Assembly: GCA_036571765.1 (NCBI GenBank)
Contig: BROE01000003.1
Location: forward strand, 13,712,143 to 13,776,142
Length of the DNA: 64,000 nucleotides
Origin: Plecoglossus altivelis
Lineage: Eukaryota; Chordata; Actinopteri; Osmeriformes; Plecoglossidae
Reading direction: 5' to 3'
In this document: positions 28,211-38,568 of the stretch, piece after piece
Layout: the number at the start of each line of letters is the position of its first letter
Numbering within the stretch: position 1 is the first letter of the stretch
Translations under genes and position numbers: made by a program
Notes under the pieces: model-generated
What the model was told of the DNA's origin: nothing
The model's database searches: none
What the model saw: the letters and a program-made list of their open reading frames with translations, nothing else

Positions 28211-29330
28211 GTCTGCGTAAGCTGACAGGGTCTGTGCCTGTAAAATAACCTTTTTTGTGCCGTCCGCTCTTCTTTGTCAACCGCCTAAACGTCCACACTC
28301 TATTTCTCACTCCCTGTAGCTAGAGGCCGCCTCTCTGCTGAAAGCAAGTGTATCGCCCTTTCCTTCACCCCTGTATTCTTAGACTTGTCTTTTTTAGTAA
28401 CACCCTTCGTCTAGGATGTGTCTTTCTTAGCGTGACTCTATGTCTGTTTTGACCTGGTCTCTGCCACTAATTAGAGTTGCTGTGTCTGATCTGACTCTAA
28501 CCCTCCCCCTAGCTGCTCTGGCATACAACTGCAACAAGATATCAGTAACATTATTCCCAGAAAAATAAATGCACGCAGACCACGATTACCATGATAATAT
28601 TAACAATACTACGAATACGAATTACGAATACCTTCGTAATAATAAAGAATAGCACTTGACATTGACAACAGTCTGCACTGTATTACATTTCCATATCTCT
28701 GACCCATGAAAATCTTGAACCTCGTTTGATGATAATGAATTGATTTGCCTAAACTAAACTCCAACAAACTAAATTTGACAAACTAAGATACCATAGTGAA
28801 AAGACAAAAGTGTTGTCATCACTCAATAATGTGCTTGTTCTAATTTAATTTTGACTGGTTGGTGGCACCACAACTAGTTTTAGCATATTGACACACACAC
28901 ATAATGTAAGAAATGCCAGACAATCTAAATGACATTCAGCAAACCGCTAGGTGTCACTGTGCGCTCTAGTGTTCATGCCTGAAGCTTTGGATCTTCTCCC
29001 AGCACATTGGGCACAAACAGGAAGAAAGCCCCAACGCTTCAAAAGGCTTCAGGACAGCCAGGAAAGCTTTCTGGCATGTGTGGGCTACTACACAATGTGA
29101 CTGGATCCAGTTGGACATCTGGGTAGCTTTGGCATAGCCTACTGCATAATCCCAAACACACAGTGTTCTGTATTACATATCATTATGTATAGGCACAAAA
29201 GTATTTTTTGTTTAGTGCTTAAAATGGTAGAATGGATATGGAGACGTACCCTTGCTGTGACATCTGAGATGTGGAAACCCATAATTGGGTGTCTTTGTGA
29301 TGGTGTGGTCAATTAGAAACTGCAAGCCGT
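28211..29330. other. crabp1 upstream region
   Basis: Holds the 5' UTR and promoter of crabp1, which reads leftward. No clear TATA box was found within 100 bases of the start codon. No other exon seen. Confidence 0.5.
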
Positions 29331-29339
29331 TTTAACAGT

Positions 29340-29910
29340 AACTTCCAACAACGTACTAGTCACTATTTTGAAGTGACTAGTACTTACATATTGCTACTTA
29401 TATTGTTAATGCTGAGTAAAATGGACAACTAAATTGCTCAATTTAAAACATTGCTGGTAAAATACAACTTTTACAAATAAGAATAGGAAGAGATACTAGT
29501 AACTAATGTATAAGTACTAGTATTTAATGAATAGAAACTCCTACAATCAGAATAGATACTAGTAATTATTGGAATAGTTACTAGTTGGAGACAAATGGTA
29601 CATATCTATAAAGCAGAGCCCCATATAATTCAATTGTGAAAATGTAACAGTTACTTGTACCTTCATAGTAGTTAATAGTAACAAAAAATGTTGTTTTAGT
29701 ATTTAATAAATAGTTACTAGTAAACCTAGAATAGATACTAGTAACTGCTGGAATAGTTACCTGTAACTAAAGAATAGTTATTAGTATCTAATGAATAGTT
29801 CCTAGTAAAACTGGAGAAGATACTAGGTACTATTAAAAGATACTAGTTACTATTAAAATAGTTAGTAGTCTAAAAATGTGTACTAATAACTTCAAATAGC
29901 GACTACTTAC
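29340..29910. repeat. degenerate ACTAGT-rich repeat cluster
   Basis: About 570 AT-rich bases hold nine exact ACTAGT hexamers. Many more near-copies are set in recurring contexts such as GAATAGTTACTAGT and AGATACTAGTAACT, on both strands because the core is palindromic. It looks like a decayed minisatellite or repeated palindrome. It ends about 220 bases before the rergl TATA box. Confidence 0.8.
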
Positions 29911-30127
29911 ATTTTTTGAATAAAATCTTGAAACGGTTTGCCATGCTGAGTCGTGTGTTGTGGATGTGAGTTTTAATTAAGGGGTATTTAATCATTTCCT
30001 GTCTTGTTTGATGCAGATCCAAGCAGTGAATAATGTACCAAAATGAAAAAAGTAAATTTGTTTTTATTCCTTATGACTTAGGATCAGTCAACCTTCTGAG
30101 CTGTGACTCGAATTGAAAAAACAGTGC

Positions 30128-30134
30128 TATAAAA
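30128..30134 (+). promoter_or_regulatory. rergl: rergl TATA box
   Basis: TATAAAA about 290 bases upstream of the rergl start codon. It would set transcription start near 30,155-30,165 and leave a 5' UTR of about 260 bases. That leader contains a purine-rich tract (about 30,170-30,280). Confidence 0.6.
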
Positions 30135-30419
30135 GTGCATATAACTGTAGGCTAGGGTACACCACAGAGAGATTGAGGGGAAAAGCAGAAATAAGAGGAC
30201 ACTTCAAAGAGGGATAGAGGAGGAAGAGAAAGAGAGAGGGGGGGTGAGACAGGGAGAAAGCGAGCGAGCGAGAGAAGAAAGAGCTAGCCAGCTTTCAAGC
30301 GAGTCCGAGGTTGACTTTGAAAAGAGAAGCAGCAATTCTTCGCAGACCAAAAGCATTTTATTAACGTGGGTCAGAAACCAGACACAACACAGACAGACCT
30401 GAAAGACACCTGCCAAGAT

Positions 30420-33400
30420 ATGAATGACATCAAACTGGCCCTGCTGGGCAGCAAAGGAGCTGGCAAATCAGGTGAGAGATTCACCAGACTTTAATGTAAT
30501 CATTAATTGGGATCTGCTGGGTGAGGGAATCTTCATGGAGCCCATTTGGGGTTGTGATGTGTTTGTATACTAAGAAGATTAAAGACAGCAGTCTTTTTAA
30601 GTCACTAAAAAGTTCAAGTTGAGGCCACGACCAATACTTTAACTTGTTTGGCACCTTGCTTGAAATACATGAATCCTCCAAGATGAATGCGTGGTGTTTG
30701 CGAAGACATACTGCAGCTTAATGTAGATGCTTTGGTGATGCTAACATACAACAACAAGTCATTTTGAAACAAAGAGTTTAGGTTGACTACAAACAAAAAC
30801 ATTCCTATGAGTGACTGTAATTTGTTTTCTCTGTATCTGGACAAGTCAGTACGAGAGGGAGATCATAAAAAGTGACTGCATGGTGTCCTGTTGAATAGGT
30901 ATTCAGAGACCAAGATTGTTGAGACGGAGCCCTGATGCATGTGTTCAATAAAACAGTGGGACATCCCTATTTTGTGCAAGACAGAACAGAGTGCAGGGTG
31001 GTTTCTGTGGAGATTCGTAGACATGCACACACCTAGACACTCACAAACGTACACACATACACAAAAGCAGAACTGTAGAGGAAAGGTTTGTGTATGTGGA
31101 CGCAATAGTGTATGTACAGTAACACATATATTAAACAACAAACTCTTCTATTTCAGATATTCAAATATAGTCTTTTGCATGCCTCTTAGTTTAGTATCCT
31201 TAAGTACGGTAGATATTTGTGTTAGTTTGTGAGTCTTTTAAGAGTACGTTGGTATGTGTGGTTGAGTTTGGTTGGAAAGTATGTTTTTTTTTTGCATATG
31301 CCCTATTCAGGGGTCTTTAATTCCTCAACTTTCAACTGGTTTGTTTTATATAAAAGCCTATGCAGTTGCCACACTATGTGATGACATCCCAGTCTTCTAC
31401 TGAGACCGAAAGCGATGACCCCATAGGCCCATAACTCCAGCATTAAACTACACACAGAGGGAATAGTGTACTCACGGCCTAGAAGTTAAAGAGAGCAGAA
31501 ATTATCGCTTTGGTTGCCAACTATGATTGTAGCCATTTAGGCCTGTCATGCATGGGTACAGTTTCACTCCTCCATCCTGTAAAATGTGGCACCCCCAACC
31601 CTTATGTCTGTGGGATCATGTGATACCTATATCAGCATTTTAACTTCTGAATGATGTGTGTACTGAAGTGACCTTCTTTTGCCTCATTTTTTTCCAGCTG
31701 TCTTAGTAAGGTTCCTGACAAAGCGCTTCATCGGAGAGTATGCCTCAAATGCCAGTAGGTGCTTTTTTATTAACCTTACAGAGTAGATAGTCCCCTGACA
31801 TGGGGGACTGACTCCTTCTCATTATGTCCACCATCTGGAAAAAGAAAACTCTGTAGGATATGTTTGTTCTTGCCATGATTTCCCATCATCTAGAATCTCT
31901 TTATGGTTAAAAAAGATGCAAACTATTATACACAAATCGCTTATGTCATAGACCTTAGTCACTACATTGCCTGTTTTCTTTCTCTTTAATAGACTCATTG
32001 TACCACAAAAGACTTTCGGTCGATGGCAGACAGTTGAACCTGGAGATGTATGACCCATGCTCCCAGGTATGGTTCCAATGGGCACTCAAGTTCACTGGAT
32101 GATAGAATGATCGAATGCCCAGACACGAATTCATCCACCTGGCTCATCTCATGTCCCAGTCAAGCAGGGAGAGAGCTGGGTGGCGCACACGGCCATGATG
32201 CCCACTACCCCATTTTTGAACACACAGTTGGAATTTGAATAGATTCACAAAAGTATCCTGACTGGTTTGTGCCAATAGGTCTGCATTTGAAGAGTGATGA
32301 GGAGAGAGGAGAGAGCTATATAACCTATTTGATTCATAGCCAAGAAGGGCAGAGACCCGAGAAGGCTTTATTGCAAAGTTAGGCTTTATTAGAAACCCTA
32401 CGGCCAAGAAGAAAAGACTTTGGGATTGTTTCTCTCCACGGTGCTTAATATAAATCAGGACTTTAAAGGAAGGCTACGGTGAATGCTTTCACCTCTGTCC
32501 TTTACAGTGACCTATTAGTAAAATAAATGACGAAGTCTTCAATGACAGGAGGACAAAACTTAAAGATTTCTTTTTCAAGGCACTTATTTCCTAGATTTCC
32601 AGTATGTTCTAGGGTCCATGGTCTTTTTCTGGGCACAAGTCATTTTTTTGTCAGGATAAGAATTATGAAAGGCAGGAGAGTCTCCTGGTGGCTTTGCCAT
32701 GTCTCTCTGAAGCAGTTAAACCAAAAGACAATTGTAAACAAATCAGGGGGCAAGGTAGTCAACCAATGATCTTGAGCTGAACTTGAGCTTGACCTGCGAT
32801 GTAATTCACAGAGTACAGAGGCCAGGTGTGTCCTGGAGAAGCCAGTGGACTGGGCTGATGGCTTTATGGTGGTCTACAATATCAATGACCGAACTTCTTT
32901 CATCAACGCCAAGAACATCCTCGGGCAGATAAGAGACACACGAGTGGAGAACTGTTGGGGGTGAGTGCTGGTCTGATCAAACGTGGAATTTATTTAAGTA
33001 ATAAATATACTTAGGATTCAAAGTCAATGTTTGTGATGAACATGGAGTCTGGGAAAAAAATATATATATAAAAATATAAAAATATTGACAAGTGTTCAAA
33101 GCCCAAGGCGTGCTTTGATTAATTAGGTAGCTTTATGAACTAAACCAAAAACATTCTGTTCTGTATGCCATGTCTTGAAAATCCGAACATAAAAAGATTC
33201 CAAAACAAGTTCTCGTGCTGTGGAATATTTTATAGGGATGTGATGTGATCCCACTAAATAGCTGCCATACAGTCTTTTGCCAGTTTGTCTGAAGCACTCT
33301 GCCAGTAAATGAAAGTCCATGTTCTCTGTAATACCTACAGACAAACTACCAACTACAGCTAGCAGGTTTAAATTAACCCTATTAGGTATTTCTGGAGATT

Positions 33401-33727
33401 ACCATGTTAAGATGGAAAACTGTTCCCTTCTCCCTCAGGGAGGTGGATGTACCAGTGTGCCTGGTGGGAAACAAGCAGGACTTGTGCCATGCCAGACAAG
33501 TGTACGAGGAGGAGGGCCAATGCCTGGCGCAAGACAACCACTGCTATTTTCAAGAAGTGTCTGCAGCTGAGAGCTACCAGGACATCGTCAACCTTTTTAC
33601 TAGCCTCATCCGTAAGGTCATGGTGTACAACAAATGCCGTGCTGCTGACCGCCGCTACTATAGCGGCTCCAAGTCCATGGCCAAGCTCATCAACAATGTC
33701 TTTGGAAAAAGAAGGAAATCTGTGTAG
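30420..33727 (+). CDS. rergl: Ras-related and estrogen-regulated growth inhibitor-like
   Basis: Five coding exons: 30,420-30,471, 31,698-31,754, 31,993-32,066, 32,812-32,960 and 33,439-33,727, giving 621 bases and 206 residues. A small GTPase of the RERG/RERGL branch. Visible: start MNDIKLALLG; P-loop GSKGAGKS (about residues 10-17); TKRFIGEYAS in switch I; LNLEMYDPCSQ, where ordinary Ras proteins have DTAGQ; the guanine-binding NKQD; SAAE for the G5 loop; and the near-invariant C-terminus SMAKLINNVFGKRRKSV. DPCSQ and the missing CAAX box are traits of RERGL, so GTP hydrolysis by the usual glutamine mechanism and prenylation at a membrane are doubtful. The function of RERGL is poorly known. 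The C-terminal identity separates it from RERG and RASL12. All introns have GT-AG ends. Start chosen by family match. Confidence 0.95.
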
Positions 33728-34168
33728 CGTCAGAGACTGTGACTGACTGACCTAATAATAGTTAGACTGTCAAGCTACCTGCTTGGTAAGTGAGGTTAGT
33801 AAAGTCGTAACTTGTTGCGGGGCCTACATAGATTTGTTTTCTTTCTACCTGTATATGGCAAAGCTATTATACAGCTTTATATTTTTAAGGTGATTCTAAC
33901 AAACTGACATATTGAAGGTATCCCATATGGGTAGTCCTTGAAATAATTGGTTTGTCAAAGCTAACTATAAGGTTATGTGCAAAGCACATATAGGCTTTTC
34001 CTAACTCCTCAGTAACATTGTAGTATTAATTATATAGTAGTATCCAGGAGAATTATGTTTACATGAAACCACAATAACTTTTGAAGAAGTAATGTCACCT
34101 TCTAGTTGTGTCATGTAAACACAAATTACATTTGTAAATGCACTACAAAAGTGATCTGTTCCAGAAAA

Positions 34169-34174
34169 AATAAA
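34169..34174 (+). terminator. rergl: rergl poly(A) signal
   Basis: AATAAA about 440 bases after the rergl stop codon. Confidence 0.75.
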
Positions 34175-34199
34175 GTAAAATCTGATCACCTTAAAACTC

Positions 34200-35634
34200 T
34201 GTCTTTGAACAAGACCTTGAGACTAAAATCAGCCGTTCAATTGCTATTATGTTTTGTTTAAAAAAAATCACCCTCTTGCTCCACTAGATGTCCCCAGATG
34301 TCTTCAATCTTCCACAACGGGATAAGCAGAGGAGTTCCTTGTTAATTTCCTCATTGACCGCATATCTCAGCAGCTGATAGCAGCTCAAGACCATAAAAAG
34401 CTCTGATCTCTAATCTCTAATCAAAACAGAAAGTATCTTCTGCTTCAGAACCATTGAGCACAACAAAACAATGAATTTCAAAGGTAACGTTATTGTCAAC
34501 TGTGCTTAAGGAGGTGTGGAATTGCCTGCCATCTATCCTAAATGACAAAACAGAAAAGCACTCCAAGTTCAAATCATTTCTTTGCTAAACAATATGTTCA
34601 AAGCTTAGACACTTTCATGTCTTCATGCCTAGAAAAGGAACACAAGCTAACTCTGTTGATGAGTCAAAAGCAGCAAATAACGAAGAAAGCTCCCGATTTC
34701 ATCAGACACAAACCAAGGGCATTTACTAACGCATTTTGAATCAGAACGCAAGTCTCTAAGCACAATAATCCAAATAGATTTCAGGCCATTAGCAGGGAAA
34801 GCCTGTCGAAATTATAGGCTTCTCCTACCTCTCTATCCTTTCTCTTCCCTTCCTGATCTTGAATGCAAAGCACCATAAACTTTAGGTGTAATTAATTAGC
34901 CGCATCAATAAATAAAAAAAATTGACAGTCGTGCGTTTCAAATAAATGCATGCCATGTCAGGTAAGGTATATTTCTTACTTGCCTTAGTAGGTGTAATTT
35001 ACATACAAAGGGGAGATAATGTATTGTAAAGTATTGGGTAATTACATGATAGGGATCATTTAAAGAAATGGTCGAACGCGAAGTGTATACGGGCGCACGC
35101 GTGTAAGCACACCTACACACACCTCTCAAAAATGACAAGAGTACCAGAGCATAATTGCTGTGTTTGGAGTTGAATAAGTTCATTCTAGAAGACCCCAGAC
35201 CGAGTGGAGTGTGACTATTGAATAATTGATTCAAAGATGGGAGGTGCCACTCATCACACCGGAGCATGATGACTTTGTAGAATGAACATAGCGTTAGGGA
35301 CCGTTGACACTTTTACGGTGCATTTTTGATAGACTTTCAACACTACAGTACATGCAAGAGGCGGGACCACGCTTCACTGGCTTACAAGGCAAGCAAAAGG
35401 ACAACCGACTGATCATTTTTAAGCACGCGAGGTTTGATCAATTTAGTTTGAAAACGTTGGGAGCAAGTAATTATGGACATATGGTGGTTTACAAGCGTTT
35501 CAACGAAGGCAGTATTAAAAACCATATGAAGTTAATAACAACCTTAAATTCGGCTTTGCGTTCCAGCGTCAAGAAGAGAAGTGTTCGAACTGCTCGAAGG
35601 TCTCGTCGAATAGGATTGTTTTATATCCAGAACG
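34200..35634. other. rergl-lmo1 intergenic region and lmo1 leader
   Basis: No exon of another gene recognised. The last 280 bases hold an open frame starting with ATG at 35,352. It runs across the lmo1 start codon in another frame and, if transcribed, would be an overlapping upstream ORF. No TATA box was found for lmo1. Confidence 0.5.
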
Positions 35635-37553
35635 ATGGTATTGGACAAGGAGGACAGTGAGTGCTCGAATAGCTTTTTCTTCAATTCTGTCCACTGAATG
35701 GCATGAGGTATGAGACTATCGTTGTAGCTGGATGTTTTTGATGAAACAGGGAGCAAACTTAATCCGCTCTCCCTTTTATCACACATACAGAATAGTACAA
35801 AATAGGGCTACTTTGATTTCAGGGGAAAAATCACATTGCTTGGGTACAGCTGATAATTACAATTGGCATCATCAAGTGCACTGCATTAAGACTCAGAAAA
35901 TGTTTGTGCCAAAGACTGGAGGTCGGTGCACCTTCCCCACTATGTTTTCTGTGTTTTCCAGTCATACAAGTAATGTTCTTGAATGCAGATGGAAAGCCTA
36001 AGGGCTGTGCCGGCTGCAAGAGGGGGATCAAGGACCGCTTTATGCTCCAGGCTGTAGACAGATACTGGCATGAAGACTGTCTCAAGTGTGCCTGCTGTGA
36101 CTGTCGCCTGGGTGAGGAAGGCTCCACTCTCTACACAAGAGCCAACCTGATCCTCTGCCGGAGAGACTACCTCAGGTACGATTAAGAGGTACCACCAGTC
36201 ACGTCCCATCCTCAATATGCTCTTGAGACTCGAGTGTTCTGCAGAGATTTTTGTTTTGTAATTGGGGGTATTCCCTCATTACTTTTCACACAAGAACCTA
36301 GTGGTGGCATTGAGTTGTATCTTATCAGTAGGTCACCATGGAGATATGGTGTTGCTGCCAATTCAATCTGCTTAATGTCTTCTCCACACTACTACACCCA
36401 TGTGCAAGTCTTGTGTTAAAATCCAGCTGGATTTGGTTGAGACTAAGTCTCTCATTAGCTGCACTGGTTTAGAGGGGGAAAACCCTTTTGACAGTTTAAT
36501 TGGTTAAATTGCCTCCTGTTTTCCTCATCATCATAACCTTCAGGCTGAAAGCCTTTGAAGAGAGGGATTAAAACCATGTGATTTATTTTAATTGGACCAT
36601 TAGTAAAGAATTAGCATCAGGCTCGTACCCTCCTTAAGCAGAAACACCAGACACATACCAACGCTGGTCAGAACATTCTGTACGTTAGGGCCTGCTTGCT
36701 TTTATGCTCTTGTTTGTTACGTGTTAATGACAATGTCATTTGTCATCAGAAATCCTGATTTTTCTTTTGGTCAATGTCTGATCTCTCACGCACAAACCTC
36801 ATCCCTGTGAATCCTTAAGTAAGCTAGATAGTGCTCACGATACATTTGCAATGTATATATATAAAGTACCTAACTTTTCCAAAGTTATCATTCAATAGCA
36901 ACTCTCCTGAAACATCAAATGTTAAATCTTAAGTTCACCAAGTTTCTCTTGTATTTTATGCTTTACTTAATGCATCCAGGAGCTCCTTGTAAAGCACCTG
37001 ACCCACTGCTTTTAATGCTCCTTCTTGCTCTCGCTCTCTGTCTCGCTTTCTCGTTCTCTCTCTCTCAAGGCTCTTTGGCTTGACAGGGAACTGTGCAGCA
37101 TGCAGAAAGCTGATCCCTGCCTCTGAGATGGTGATGAGAGCCAAGGAGAATGTCTACCATTTAGACTGCTTTGCCTGCCAGCTCTGCCACCAGAGGTAAG
37201 ATTGGGCTGAGCAATTAGCTGATTGAAATCGATTATTTTCGCTTCAGAAGGAGCAAGGAGCTTCAGTTTTGCCCTCAATAAGTAACCAGGCTGCATGCAC
37301 TTCACATTCAAACCTTGCATTGACAATGACAGCCTATATTTTGTCTTCAATGTTTTCACAGAATGACAATACTCAACCTAACCAAGAATGGACATATTTG
37401 TACCTGATTCGTTTCATATAGAAGCTCTTATGTTTTCCCTTTTATAGATTTTGTGTGGGGGACAAGTTTTTCTTCAAAGACAACATGATACTCTGCCAGC
37501 TGGACTATGAAGGAGGAAATGGGAAAGGAAATGATGAGAAACAAATTCAGTGA
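35635..37553 (+). CDS. lmo1: LIM domain only protein 1
   Basis: Four coding exons: 35,635-35,656, 35,962-36,175, 37,070-37,195 and 37,448-37,553, giving 468 bases and 155 residues (human LMO1 has 156). A nuclear adaptor made of two tandem LIM zinc-binding domains. LMO proteins bind LDB1 and bHLH/GATA factors and do not bind DNA themselves. The short first exon encodes MVLDKED, the LMO1-specific start, and ends in a GTGAGT donor; this separates it from LMO3. LIM1 (about residues 22-76) has CAGC, HEDC, CACC and the terminal LCRRD ligands. LIM2 (about residues 87-140) has CAAC, HLDC, CQLC and LCQLD. Odd: LIM1 reads CKRGIKDRFMLQAVDRYW where LMO1/LMO3 are usually CNRKIKDRYLLKALDKYW, and the tail (GGNGKGNDEKQIQ) is unlike the usual one. 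All zinc ligands are kept, so it should fold; it seems a faster-evolving copy. Confidence 0.92.
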
Positions 37554-37947
37554 AGGTTTCTGCTCTCTGCTGGTCAGAGACCAGGCTCATCTCAGTGAAC
37601 CTATGATCAGCGTTAGGGCTAACATGCACGGAAAAGCCACAGATGTACAGCGGTTAATATAGCTGTTTTCAGACTCTGGACTATGCTCCGTGAATTGTCA
37701 AGATGTATCATTGTGTTTAATATCTGTACAAATTTCTGTTATTTTTTTACTTGATGGATTGGGTAGAGTTGACTCTGAACTGGATTAGATAGAATCTGAA
37801 TCGATCTAACAATTTATTTAGTTGATAACTAAAAGTCTGTGTGAAATCTTATAGGTGCAAAAACTCTGCCTTGTGTAATTTACCTACTGGCAACTGAGAG
37901 ATAGTCTGTACCACTGCCTGCTGAATTACATTTACTTACTGAGTGAA

Positions 37948-37953
37948 AATAAA
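37948..37953 (+). terminator. lmo1: lmo1 poly(A) signal
   Basis: AATAAA about 395 bases past the lmo1 stop and about 615 bases before the ric3 start codon. Confidence 0.75.
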
Positions 37954-38568
37954 GAATATTGCACATTAAACAATTTTCACATACCTTTGCCAACTTTGGT
38001 AGTTTTCTGTAATTCTGACAATGTCGTGTAGCAGTTTACTGATCTTGTCTGAATGAGAAAAAACACCCTGTACTCAACTCCTTAAATGTTGTAACCTCAG
38101 CTAGCAAACCTTAATTGAAGTGGCCCAAACAAAGCTGCCTCTAAGTAACCAAATCCACAGCTAATCTGTGTTAAATGTAATGGCAACCGTCATCCTGATT
38201 AGGATTTAATACATCACTTGATACCTGAGGATAAGCGTCCCAAAAACCTTGGGGATTGAGCGCAGTAACATTTTTCCAAATCTATATATATATTCACGTT
38301 AACTGTTGGTTTTCTATGTAAGCCAACGAAACTTAATTAAAACCCAAGAACAACAGTATTTTGCAGAATTGTGCATTAGAGCAATGCCATCTACTGGTAT
38401 TCTACTGAAATAGAAACTGCACTTCCGTTTTCAGTTTCAGCGAACAAGGAAGTGATACCCACACGGTGACGCGCGCATCATCCACCTGACATCGTATATT
38501 CATATGGGATAACAATTTAGTTGTTGTCATTTTACGGTGGTCTGCCAAGGATATTTTATGCCTATAAA
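37954..38568. other. lmo1-ric3 intergenic spacer
   Basis: A short spacer that must hold the ric3 promoter and 5' UTR. ETS-like cores (CTTCCG and AGGAAGT) lie close together at about 38,420-38,455, just before a CpG-containing stretch (CACGGTGACGCGCGC). No TATA box in a convincing position. Confidence 0.4.

Noticed and set aside
33319..33746. Alternative frames over rergl exon 5
   Set aside because: The frame giving NKQD and the SMAKLINNVFGKRRKSV end is the real one; the others are shadows.
35962..37553. Assignment of the LIM-only gene as lmo3 because it neighbours rergl
   Set aside because: The first coding exon encodes MVLDKED, as in LMO1, and ric3 follows directly as beside human LMO1.
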